Made by a program: the position numbers and the translations under genes. DNA of 50,851 nucleotides from HGM10611 sp964384805. GTDB lineage: Bacteria > Bacillota_I > Bacilli_A > ML615J-28 > CAG-313. A model generated the notes under the pieces. It saw nothing but the letters and a program-made list of their open reading frames with translations, had not been told where the DNA came from and ran no database searches. Shown piece after piece: positions 34,001 through 40,934 of the stretch; position 1 is the first letter of the stretch; each line of letters opens with the position of its first letter. The stretch covers positions 1 through 50,851 of the forward strand of contig CAYLLO010000005.1 in NCBI GenBank assembly GCA_964384805.1, in the 5' to 3' direction.

Positions 34001-36100
34001 TTAATTATTATCCACAATAAGACGACCGACAATATCATTCTTAATGTTTTTACCTGCATCTTCATCATTACAATTAGTAGTATCAGCAGTTACAGTTACA
34101 TTAGTAGCTTTATTTCCAGTAATAGTATTGTTTGTATATCCACAACCAACGATTTGACCAGCATCACGAGCAGCTGTTACTGTACAATCTTCAGCCGTAT
34201 TATTAGTTATTGTACAGTTTTTAGGATTAATGTATCCAACAATGGCTCCAGCCTTATCTCCACAACATTTTGAATCAAGATGTTTAGAAACAATCTTAGC
34301 ATTTTTTACAGTACATTCGGTAATAGTACCACGTTCCATATATCCAGCAATTACTCCAGCATATCCATACCCAGTTATTTGAGCACCATCAACAATTAAA
34401 TTTTTAATTGTTCCATTGTTCCATCCGAATAAACCTACACCATAATATCCAGTAACATCTGTTTGAGGAGCAGTAGCTTTTAAATTTTTAATTGTATGCC
34501 CATTACCATCAAATGTACCTGCAAATTGCCCTCCATAATAGTTAACTCCAATAGGTGTCCAATCTTCATTATTAAGATCAATATCAGCTACAAGTTTAGC
34601 TGTTTTTCCAGTGAAAGTATAATATGTGCCATCTTCTTCATTGGCCTTTTCCGCAAACCATTTGAAACCTTCTACATTAGAAATTTCATAAACACCATTG
34701 TTAAGAACAACACCTTCAGCAATATAGTCACCACCATTAAGTTTTAATGTTCCATAATTACGACCAATCATACCACCTGCTAAAGGAGCCTTAGCATTGT
34801 TATTACTTAAAGTTACAGTTGAAGCTATTGTACAATTATTAATAGCTGTTGTTCTCATATTAACTGTACCAATTAAATATCCTGCTTTAGCACCACCATT
34901 TTGGCGATTTTCTGTACAAGTAACAGAAGTATTACCCTTTACAGCACAATCATTCATTGTTACATTTCCATAAGTATGACCAATAAAGGCACCTGTAGAT
35001 TTGAAACCTCTAAATGTAACATTGTTTACAGTACAATTTGTGAAAGTAATATCAGCACTTCCACTATTATTTCCTTCAACTATACCAATAAACCCACCAA
35101 TATAACGACCATCTGTATCGTTTGTTGCATCTTTAGCAACTGTACCACCATCGATATGACAATTAGTAAAAGTATAACTTCCTCCACCATTAGCATTGGC
35201 AGCACCGACAACAACAGCCATACCACCACCATAGTTATTATCAGAAATATTTACATTTGTGAAAGTTAAATTTTTAAACTCATAATTTTTAGCAGGTAAA
35301 CTACCAAATAAGCAGCTAGGCATATTACTTAATACGTGCCCATTACCATCAAGAACAATATTAGCATGATTTGTTCCGCCATCTAGAGCAACCCAATTAC
35401 TCATATCGATATCATTTATTAATTGTGCCTTAACAGTTACACCATTGTTATAATTATTTAATGCTGCAGCAAGGTCTTTCGCATTGTTAATATAAATAGT
35501 ATCATTATCCACATCAATATCCGCATTTCCTTGAACTGCTTCTACTGTATAAGTTAATGTAACTTCTTTATCTTGATAATCATTTCCTGCTTCAGCTGGT
35601 AATTCAATTTCTACAATAATTTCTTGATCACCAGAATCAACTGCTAATGGTTCATAATTAGTTACTTTAGTTGTACCATCATATGTTGTTCCATTAATAG
35701 TTACTTTTAAAGCTTCAAATAATCCATTATTTTCTTCACATACAATAATAGTACGATATTTTACACTAATACTACTATTATTTTTTACAACAATTGTAAA
35801 TTTAACAGCATCTCCTGGAACTACATTATTTAATGTTACAGTTCCATCTTCTTTAAAAGATACTAATCCCCCAAACATATGGTTTAGACCTTGTTCGTAT
35901 TCAGTCTTTAATGCTTTAGTATAAATACTGCCTTCATCTACACTTGCGACTACATCTACTTTACCTGAAGTAATAGCTACATCAACTTTACTTTCAGATG
36001 TAAATAACGCATATGTTGCCCCAGCAATTATACTTACACAAAGTACAATTGTTAACATTGCTGAAACAACAACATTTCTTTTTAAAACGTTCTTTTTCAT
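34001..36100 (-). CDS. TasA/camelysin-signal surface protein with GLUG-like beta-helix repeats
   Basis: The protein has 699 residues. The N-terminus has a basic head, a hydrophobic segment and ATYALFTSES, the form cleaved by SipW-type signal peptidases in TasA/CalY fibre proteins. Residues about 30-200 resemble the TasA/camelysin domain (GDAVKFTIVVKNNSSISVKY, LPAEAGNDY). The rest is a repeat region with units such as FDGNGHTIKNLK, GLFGWNNGTIKNLIVDGAQI and GYAGVIAGYMERGTITECTVKNA, typical of GLUG/right-handed beta-helix adhesins. No LPxTG or C-terminal anchor is present. The start at 36100 has AAAGGA 10 nt upstream; the reading frame continues upstream to a GTG at 36139 that lies in a repeat arm. 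Its only visible promoter sits in the bounded segment at 36130-36257 and points away. Confidence 0.85.
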   Translation of the reverse strand: MKKNVLKRNVVVSAMLTIVLCVSIIAGATYALFTSESKVDVAITSGKVDVVASVDEGSIYTKALKTEYEQGLNHMFGGLVSFKEDGTVTLNNVVPGDAVKFTIVVKNNSSISVKYRTIIVCEENNGLFEALKVTINGTTYDGTTKVTNYEPLAVDSGDQEIIVEIELPAEAGNDYQDKEVTLTYTVEAVQGNADIDVDNDTIYINNAKDLAAALNNYNNGVTVKAQLINDIDMSNWVALDGGTNHANIVLDGNGHVLSNMPSCLFGSLPAKNYEFKNLTFTNVNISDNNYGGGMAVVVGAANANGGGSYTFTNCHIDGGTVAKDATNDTDGRYIGGFIGIVEGNNSGSADITFTNCTVNNVTFRGFKSTGAFIGHTYGNVTMNDCAVKGNTSVTCTENRQNGGAKAGYLIGTVNMRTTAINNCTIASTVTLSNNNAKAPLAGGMIGRNYGTLKLNGGDYIAEGVVLNNGVYEISNVEGFKWFAEKANEEDGTYYTFTGKTAKLVADIDLNNEDWTPIGVNYYGGQFAGTFDGNGHTIKNLKATAPQTDVTGYYGVGLFGWNNGTIKNLIVDGAQITGYGYAGVIAGYMERGTITECTVKNAKIVSKHLDSKCCGDKAGAIVGYINPKNCTITNNTAEDCTVTAARDAGQIVGCGYTNNTITGNKATNVTVTADTTNCNDEDAGKNIKNDIVGRLIVDNN

Positions 36101-36129
36101 TTTCTTTTTTTCCTTTCTTCTTAGTTTAC

Positions 36130-36151
36130 AAAGGTACACGTTTATATACTA
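36130..36151 (+). repeat. Left inverted repeat of the invertible promoter segment
   Basis: This 22-nt arm begins AAAGGTACACGTTTAT. It is the reverse complement of 36236-36257 except at one position (36146 against 36241). It lies 29 nt upstream of the start codon of the surface protein, just before that gene's ribosome binding site. Confidence 0.95.
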
Positions 36152-36201
36152 TTTAAAAACAATTTAATACTTAAAATTTTTAGTTAAATAATTAAAATTA
36201 T

Positions 36202-36230
36202 TTGCATTTTTATGCTTATTATAGTATAAT
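36202..36230 (+). promoter_or_regulatory. Promoter inside the invertible segment (currently rightward)
   Basis: -35 TTGCAT (36202-36207) and -10 TATAAT (36225-36230) are 17 nt apart on the plus strand. The predicted start falls at the beginning of the right repeat arm. The minus strand also holds a TATAAT (36218-36223), but at the correct distance its -35 is TTTATG, so a leftward promoter is not supported. Confidence 0.8.
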
Positions 36231-36235
36231 ATGAG

Positions 36236-36257
36236 TAGTACATAAACGTGTACCTTT
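36236..36257 (-). repeat. Right inverted repeat of the invertible promoter segment
   Basis: This is the partner arm of 36130-36151, ending ATAAACGTGTACCTTT, with 21 of 22 positions complementary. No third copy of the arm was found elsewhere in the window. Confidence 0.95.
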
Positions 36258-36647
36258 ATGGAATAAGAGAATTAAATTAAGTATTTTATTTATTTCCTTC
36301 TCTTATACTATTACATCTATATACGAGTGATTTAATACTAAACTTTCAAACATTAACACTAGTTCTTTTGAAGTAAAACCCTTTCTTGCATTATATCGCA
36401 CTTTTAGTGTGTCCAAGGAATGAGGTACATTTCATTGGGGCTAGTATTTTATTTTGTATTATTACCATAACAAAAGAATTAAGAGTAAATTAAAAGACTG
36501 AGACCTATTAAATTTAGAACTCAATCCTATAGTTTTTTTAATTCTTTTAGAGTTTACTTCAAAAATTGTTTCACCACTAAAGTTTTTGCTAAACTTCCAA
36601 CCAAATTATTTTGCTCCCCATAGACATAGTTTTTTTAAGATAAATAT
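36258..36647. other. 390-bp stretch without a gene, with nested inverted repeats
   Basis: No credible reading frame is present. A 12-bp inverted pair TTTTGAAGTAAA (36366-36377) and TTTACTTCAAAA (36553-36564) encloses an 11-bp pair AAAAGAATTAA (36472-36482) and TTAATTCTTTT (36538-36548). A smaller hairpin (36263-36271 with 36298-36306) lies closer to the promoter. In the present orientation the promoter at 36202-36230 would transcribe this region. It could be a non-coding transcript, or decayed remains of a mobile element, which I cannot identify. Confidence 0.6.
36491..36527 (-). terminator. Possible terminator of the bactofilin operon
   Basis: On the minus strand GATTGAG pairs with CTCAGTC (36520-36526 and 36496-36502, one G-U) around a 17-nt loop and is followed by TTTTAATTT. 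It lies 120 nt beyond the last gene of the operon. The fold is modest. Confidence 0.45.
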
Positions 36648-37442
36648 TTATGCTATTTCTAAATTAGCTCCTACATTTATCCAAAGCGCTACAAGTTCTT
36701 CTTCCCGTAAAACAACATAAACTTTATCCATAATCTCAATAACATCATCTATAAGTTCGGTCTTTTTATTACCGAAACATAACCACCCAGTTTTTTTATC
36801 GTAAAAAGTATCTTGATGGCGCATACATTTAAATACTGTTTTGTCAGTTAATTTGTAACTTGGGGCATCCATATATATTTGTCCTTTAATAGCCTCTGGC
36901 GCTTTTAATTTTCTTTTGAGCCATACAGAACATGGTGCCATACCACCTATACCTTCTACTTGTTTCGTATTAGGATTAACAAGTAACCCAGCACAAGTGA
37001 CTCCCAAGTTAATTTCTACATATCCAGAAATATCTTTATCAAATACCCGTTTTTTTAAATCAAAAGTAACCTTATCTAATTTTTTTTCTGGAGTTTCCAT
37101 GTATGAGAACTTCAGTTTTTTTGAATCATCTATTTCATAAATTTTTTTTCGTTTTTGTTCTCTAATTGCATTAATCAAAATTTCAGTTTCTTCCTGCAAA
37201 TTATATATTTCTTTTCTAACTTGTTTCTTAGAAAAATATGAACTATACCAGCTTGAGGCTATAAATAAAACTATTAAGAAGATAGCCAGAATTAAAACAC
37301 TAATTTTTAGGTCTTGGTATATTGTTAACCACACTAGGACTACCGATAATCCAATTCCTAAAACGGTGTTAAAAATTGGAAATAACAACTTTGGTTTATG
37401 TTTTTCATATGTTTCTTCTAAAAACTGTCTATCACTTTTCAT
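36648..37442 (-). CDS. Hypothetical membrane-anchored protein
   Basis: I do not recognise this 264-residue protein. Two adjacent membrane spans (about 20-41 and 46-65) form a hairpin, followed by a helical segment (about 70-105, ISSWYSSYFSKKQ onward, with EIYNLQEETEILINAIREQK probably coiled) and a mixed alpha/beta cytosolic domain. Two cysteines (GVTCAGLL and MAPCSVWL) and a third in VFKCMRHQDTF may be metal ligands or redox active. The start codon overlaps the preceding gene as ATGA (37439-37442). It is last in the yhbD-like/bactofilin operon, so it probably acts at the membrane with the bactofilin. Confidence 0.85.
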   Translation of the reverse strand: MKSDRQFLEETYEKHKPKLLFPIFNTVLGIGLSVVLVWLTIYQDLKISVLILAIFLIVLFIASSWYSSYFSKKQVRKEIYNLQEETEILINAIREQKRKKIYEIDDSKKLKFSYMETPEKKLDKVTFDLKKRVFDKDISGYVEINLGVTCAGLLVNPNTKQVEGIGGMAPCSVWLKRKLKAPEAIKGQIYMDAPSYKLTDKTVFKCMRHQDTFYDKKTGWLCFGNKKTELIDDVIEIMDKVYVVLREEELVALWINVGANLEIA

Positions 37443-37882
37443 TTTGAATCACCACATAATATCCATACAATTGGCATTAGAAAGAATAATACCCAGTTCC
37501 AACTCCAAATATGCAACATAAAACCAGTAACAAAATATGCGGCTAAAATTAATAAACATAGCACTGATGATATTGCCTTTTTAGGGTAAGTGAATTTTAT
37601 ATTTAAAACAATACTAACAACAGGAATAGCTAAAAAGAAAGCCCAATTCCAATGCCAAGCATCTAATAAAAAACCTGTTAAGAAAAATGCAATTAATACC
37701 ACAAAAGGGGTAATACCTATAATCTTGTTTTTAATTTTTTTCCAAGTGCTTTTCTTTTTGTTTACTTTATAACCATCTTCTTTGTGAATATTGATACCTA
37801 ATTTGGCTGCTGTTTCAGCATCTAGAGTATCAAAATCTACCTCCATTTCTTCACCATTTACATTAATTGTTATTTTACTCAT
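37439..37882 (-). CDS. Hypothetical membrane protein with duplicated Trp-rich helices
   Basis: The 147-residue protein has a soluble acidic head (VNGEEMEVDFDTLDAETAAKLGI) and then four spans arranged as two copies of a unit. Copy one reads FFLTGFLLDAWHWNWAFFLA and copy two reads YFVTGFMLHIWSWNWVLFFL, an internal duplication. Similar WxWNW-type helical pairs occur in LiaF/PspC-like and related Firmicute envelope-stress proteins, but I cannot assign a family. It lies 10 nt after the bactofilin gene and is coupled by overlap to the next gene. A membrane partner for the bactofilin is a reasonable inference. Confidence 0.85.
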   Translation of the reverse strand: MSKITINVNGEEMEVDFDTLDAETAAKLGINIHKEDGYKVNKKKSTWKKIKNKIIGITPFVVLIAFFLTGFLLDAWHWNWAFFLAIPVVSIVLNIKFTYPKKAISSVLCLLILAAYFVTGFMLHIWSWNWVLFFLMPIVWILCGDSK

Positions 37883-37892
37883 AAAACTCCTC

Positions 37893-38489
37893 CTATAACT
37901 TTACTATTTTTTCTACTTTAGCTTTAGAACTAATATTTAATAAACCTGAATATTCAATTATTCCAACTTTACATCCAGTCTCAATCGTAATATTTTCTCC
38001 GCATACACGTTCTACATTAACATCTTTAAGGCAAATAGTTGTTGCTTCAATCTCTTTAATGCTAAGATTTTTAACAACATCGTGGAAAAATTCGTTTATG
38101 AAATTTCCGTTACTATTAATATATATTTCATCTCCATATACATTTTCAAATGATCCATTAGTAATTGTTGCTTTAAGAATATCGGTGTTAATATCCCCTT
38201 CAACAACTAAGCTGCCTGAGGCGGTAAAGTTTTCAGCTTCTACGCTTCCTTCAATCCGTGCTGCTCCTGCCATTTTTATTTCTTCAGCTTTTAAATTACC
38301 CTCTAATTTGACTGATCCACTTGCTTTGAATATTTTGGCTTCCATTGATGAGTCAATAGAGGTTGCTCCACTACTCTTAAAGGTATTACATTTAACAAAT
38401 CCTTTAACTTTTCCACTTCCAGCAATTGATACTTCATCATATTCTCCTCCAAGGACAATTCCAACACCCGCTATTTTAATACTTTCCAT
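37893..38489 (-). CDS. Bactofilin-like polymer-forming protein (YhbE/YhbF-like)
   Basis: The 198-residue protein is built of repeated beta-strands typical of bactofilins. Units of about 16-18 residues include VSIAGSGKVKGFVKCNTFKS, IFKASGSVKLEGNLKAEEI, IKMAGAARIEGSVEAENF and FTASGSLVVEGDI. Bactofilins form non-polar filaments without nucleotides and position wall or motility proteins. In Bacillus subtilis two such proteins, YhbE and YhbF, follow the regulator YhbD, and here the preceding gene encodes a YhbD-like protein. Only one bactofilin gene is present. Its C-terminal half (about 105-198) continues the beta pattern with less regular repeats. Confidence 0.88.
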   Translation of the reverse strand: MESIKIAGVGIVLGGEYDEVSIAGSGKVKGFVKCNTFKSSGATSIDSSMEAKIFKASGSVKLEGNLKAEEIKMAGAARIEGSVEAENFTASGSLVVEGDINTDILKATITNGSFENVYGDEIYINSNGNFINEFFHDVVKNLSIKEIEATTICLKDVNVERVCGENITIETGCKVGIIEYSGLLNISSKAKVEKIVKL

Positions 38490-38502
38490 TTAATATGCTC
38501 TC

Positions 38503-39078
38503 CTATTCCTTAAGGCTTGAAGCAAGTTTACTTACTACATCCTCAATATTTATTTTCTTATATATATTTAAATTTTTATCAATAATTATATTTTCTGGAC
38601 CTATAACAATAAAGAAAGAACCATTATATAATATATAGAAAAAACAATTCATATCTTGAATATGCTTAAAATCAATATCTAAATAATCTTCAAAATTAAC
38701 AAGTTCTTTATAATCTGAAAAAATTGATAAAATCGCAAGTTCTGAAATACTAAATGTATCATCATTTTTAATGCTATACATTTTTAAAATGAACGGATCT
38801 ATTTCTTTTAAAACAATAACCTCTCTTAATGAAAATTTACGACCTTCAATACTCGGATTAAAAAACTCTTTGAGTTCTTCTAGTTGATATTTATCTTTTA
38901 ATTCTAAAATTTTTTCTATCCTAGGAATTATTAAACTCCTCTTAAAAAATGTTTCTTGCCCTGTGGAAACAGCTTGTTTGTTAAACCACTCATCTGGTAT
39001 TAACCCTTCTCTTTTCCAACGATATAATTGTCCATAAGAAATATTCATTTCTTTTAATAAATCTTTCTTTGAAATCAT
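38503..39078 (-). CDS. YhbD-like regulator with MerR-type HTH (DUF4004)
   Basis: The 191-residue protein opens with a MerR-like winged helix: MISKKDLLKEMNISYGQLYR, then GLIPDEWF, then TGQETFFKRSLIIPRIEKIL. This closely resembles the start of Bacillus YhbD (DUF4004). Residues 95-185 form a separate domain without known effector motifs. It is the first gene of the operon and lies 13 nt before the bactofilin, so it is probably the operon's own regulator. The operon promoter holds an inverted repeat over the -35 and spacer, as expected for MerR-type control. The signal is unknown. Confidence 0.85.
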   Translation of the reverse strand: MISKKDLLKEMNISYGQLYRWKREGLIPDEWFNKQAVSTGQETFFKRSLIIPRIEKILELKDKYQLEELKEFFNPSIEGRKFSLREVIVLKEIDPFILKMYSIKNDDTFSISELAILSIFSDYKELVNFEDYLDIDFKHIQDMNCFFYILYNGSFFIVIGPENIIIDKNLNIYKKINIEDVVSKLASSLKE

Positions 39079-39100
39079 ATATACCTCACTTTATACTAAT

Positions 39101-39132
39101 ATTATAGCAAAACATTGTTACGTTGTCAATGT
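39101..39132 (-). promoter_or_regulatory. Consensus promoter with palindromic operator, bactofilin operon
   Basis: On the minus strand TTGACA (39124-39129) and extended TGC-TATAAT (-10 at 39101-39106) are 17 nt apart, a perfect match. An inverted repeat ACATTG-9-CAATGT (39112-39132) covers the -35 and half the spacer, in reach of the YhbD-like protein encoded just downstream. A repressor on this site would block sigma-A binding. Confidence 0.8.
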
Positions 39133-39194
39133 AAATAATAAAATAAAGTTATAATATCAAAAATAATGGTTAAACAAAGAATACATTTTTAATA

Positions 39195-39263
39195 AATAAA
39201 ACAAGTCCATCAGCAATTTAGACTGTACTTACGTCATTTGTCTTGATGGACTATTGTTTATTA
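39195..39263 (-). terminator. Long-loop hairpin, probable terminator of the AlbA_2 gene
   Basis: An 8-bp stem GTCCATCA/TGATGGAC (39205-39212, 39244-39251) extends outward, with a bulge, through AT-rich pairs (39196-39204 with 39254-39261). The loop is 31 nt. On the minus strand TTGTTTTATTT follows. It lies 70-140 nt past the stop codon. The long loop is unusual for a terminator. Confidence 0.5.
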
Positions 39264-39271
39264 TTTTAGTA

Positions 39272-39289
39272 ATATATATATATATATAT
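39272..39289. repeat. (AT)9 dinucleotide repeat
   Basis: Nine AT units lie between the long-loop hairpin and the AlbA_2 gene. The tract is prone to slippage but lies downstream of the coding region, so no regulatory effect is evident. Confidence 0.9.
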
Positions 39290-39335
39290 CATTAAAAGAA
39301 CTCTTTATAAACATAGAAGTAAATAAAAAACTTAA

Positions 39336-40664
39336 CTATTTTAAATAATAACCTCCTGTTTTTTTGGAACCTTTATATTCAATGCAGGTAAATAAATTTC
39401 TTTTAATTTCATTTCTTACCTTATCAGAGTTAGCGATTAAATCTTTCGTTTGTAATTTTTCTACTATTTCTGGAACTTTTATACCTGGAAACTCTTTAAT
39501 CAACTTCAAAACTTCTAACCCAAAATCACTAATATTAGCTTTTATTTGGTCATTTATTCGGTCATTTATTTGGTCATTTTCAGAATTTAAATTAGGTAAG
39601 ATAACAGTAAAAAAATTTTCTGTAGCTTTAAATTGGGGCTTTTTAGTTGAATCATTATAAGCTAATATTGTTCTTGGAATTCCAGTTCCATAGCTTTCAA
39701 TATAATTAAGTTTATCTAAGATATGAACTAGTTTAGGATTCCTGTATGTCTGAACCCCATTCATAATATCTTCCATTGTGGCATTAAAAATACCTCCAGG
39801 ATTAGTAACTTTTACTTCATTTGGAAAAAACTCAATTTTAATATTCGACCTAATAAAATAATCAGTATGACAAAAGGCGTTTAATATAATTTCTCTTAAT
39901 GAGGCTCCCGGATATGATTTAGTTTCTATTCTTTCAAATGTTTCCCCATTAATTATTGCTGATACATCATTTAGCCTATTTGCTTGTTCTTCTACATTTT
40001 CAAATATTTTGATTAATGAACCAGTAAATTCCTTTTTAATTTTAAAATTTAAGTTTTTATCATATTCTGCTAATTTAACGACTAAATCTGATTGATCAGA
40101 TAATAAATAAGCTAAATTCGTATATTGACCATTTTTATTTATAAGACCTAAAGATATTTGTTCTCTAGATGTAAAATCAATTTCCTTTTCTTCAAAAACA
40201 TTTGTTAAATACTTAAAAGTAAGATTTTGTTCATCTGAAATATCATTTTCATAAATATATCTTTTAGAATCCAAAATCATTTTTAGTATTTCTTCTTCTG
40301 TGGCTTTTCTTTTACTACTTCCTACTCGTTTATAAACACCAGATGGTTTTGGACCTTTTTCTTTTAAATAATATGGTTTATTGGTCCCTTCAAATACTTG
40401 TATAATCAATATTCCGTTATCATCAAATGAATGTTTAATTAAGCCAAATGTTGATGGGTATATAGCATCTTCCATCCAATTTCCAATTTTTAGATCTATT
40501 TCATCTCTTTCAATTGTATCAAATGATTTATAAATAGTTTTATCATCACTTATCCCTACCAAAATTTTTCCTCCTAAAGTGTTCAAAAATGCAATTATTT
40601 CATTTTTAATGTCATCTGTAAATTCTCTTTTGTACTCGATATTTAAACTTTCATCTTTATTCAT
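39336..40664 (-). CDS. AlbA_2/Schlafen-type ATP-binding transcriptional regulator
   Basis: The 442-residue protein has an N-terminal AlbA_2 (Schlafen-like) putative DNA-binding domain (residues 1-120; ESLNIEYKREFTDD, then FLNTLGGKILVGISDD, then GSSKRKATEEEI). A GHKL-like C-terminal ATP-binding region follows (HATPase_c_4; REIILNAFCHTDYF near 265, then NPGGIF and RNPKLVHILDKLNYIESYGTG), with a winged-helix tail. Between them lies a short repeat, NDQINDRINDQIK. The start at 40664 has GGAGG 7 nt upstream. Such proteins are widespread, poorly understood regulators, some near defence loci. The promoter carries an inverted repeat, so it is probably self-regulated. It is monocistronic. Confidence 0.88.
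   Translation of the reverse strand: MNKDESLNIEYKREFTDDIKNEIIAFLNTLGGKILVGISDDKTIYKSFDTIERDEIDLKIGNWMEDAIYPSTFGLIKHSFDDNGILIIQVFEGTNKPYYLKEKGPKPSGVYKRVGSSKRKATEEEILKMILDSKRYIYENDISDEQNLTFKYLTNVFEEKEIDFTSREQISLGLINKNGQYTNLAYLLSDQSDLVVKLAEYDKNLNFKIKKEFTGSLIKIFENVEEQANRLNDVSAIINGETFERIETKSYPGASLREIILNAFCHTDYFIRSNIKIEFFPNEVKVTNPGGIFNATMEDIMNGVQTYRNPKLVHILDKLNYIESYGTGIPRTILAYNDSTKKPQFKATENFFTVILPNLNSENDQINDRINDQIKANISDFGLEVLKLIKEFPGIKVPEIVEKLQTKDLIANSDKVRNEIKRNLFTCIEYKGSKKTGGYYLK
39544..39580 (-). repeat. Triplicated TGGTCATTTATT-type repeat inside the AlbA_2 gene
   Basis: Three imperfect 12-nt units, at 39547-39558, 39559-39570 and 39571-39580, encode NDQINDRINDQIK. The first 15 nt (ATTTGGTCATTTATT, 39544-39558) are identical to the operator arm and its flank in the gene's own promoter (40679-40693). 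The match could be chance from codon bias or a second binding site. Confidence 0.75.
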
Positions 40665-40678
40665 AATATAACCTCCAT

Positions 40679-40728
40679 ATTTGGTCATTTATTAAATAGA
40701 TTATATCATATTGACCAAATAAATTCAA
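40679..40728 (-). promoter_or_regulatory. Promoter and operator of the AlbA_2 gene
   Basis: On the minus strand TTGAAT (40723-40728) and TATAAT (40700-40705) are 17 nt apart. A 9-bp inverted repeat, ATTTGGTCA (40679-40687) and TGACCAAAT (40712-40720), has one arm in the spacer and the other just past the start site, straddling the -10. This is a likely repressor operator, plausibly for the protein it controls. Confidence 0.75.
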
Positions 40729-40856
40729 GTAACTTTAAAGCAATACTTAAATATATTTTTAACTTTTTAATCTTTTTTATGTTTTTATAAATTATAATAT
40801 ATTGATAGATAACTTTAATTTTTATAATATTTTTTCTTCTATAAATTTATACTATA

Positions 40857-40887
40857 CAAAAATTGTCCTAGTTTACCACTAGGACCT
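40857..40887 (-). terminator. Terminator of the mnmG-rsmG-soj operon
   Basis: The 8-bp stem GTCCTAGT-TTACC-ACTAGGAC (40865-40885) is followed on the minus strand by AATTTTTG, 49 nt beyond the DUF951 stop codon. It and its right flank (TTATTCATATCA) match the liv operon terminator at 19022-19053. Nothing else is seen in the rest of the 270-bp gap. Confidence 0.82.
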
Positions 40888-40934
40888 TATTCATATCATT
40901 AGACATTCCATATATTTATGTCATAATATTTATT

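Larger units (their letters stand above)
36130..36257. promoter_or_regulatory. Candidate invertible (phase-variable) promoter element
   Basis: Two 22-nt inverted repeats bound an 84-nt AT-rich core (36152-36235). The core holds a good promoter directed rightward, away from the surface-protein gene on the left. Inversion would move the -10 to about 36157-36162 on the minus strand and put transcription start near 36150, about 50 nt before the start codon. The repeats have no flanking target duplication, which argues against a small transposon. The arrangement is that of invertible promoters controlling surface structures in gut bacteria. The present orientation is OFF for 34001-36100. The recombinase is not in the window. 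Confidence 0.75.

Noticed and set aside
34008..35519. Perfect DnaA-box sequences (TTATCCACA) at about 34008 and 35511
   Set aside because: Both encode a Val-Asp-Asn-Asp/Asn stretch in a coding region, are 1.5 kb apart and have no AT-rich unwinding region or dnaA gene nearby. They are not an origin.
36130..36257. Reading the inverted-repeat element as a small transposon (MITE)
   Set aside because: No target-site duplication flanks the repeats, the core is mainly a promoter, no second copy is in the window, and the left arm sits exactly ahead of a ribosome binding site. A small mobile element is not fully excluded but fits less well.
36420..36470. 16-codon ORF starting at 36420
   Set aside because: The AAGGA motif abuts the ATG with no spacing and the peptide has no features. 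It is probably chance.
36360..36570. Intact insertion sequence in the gap right of the flip promoter
   Set aside because: The 12-bp inverted pair could be ends of a small element, but no transposase remnant could be read in any frame.
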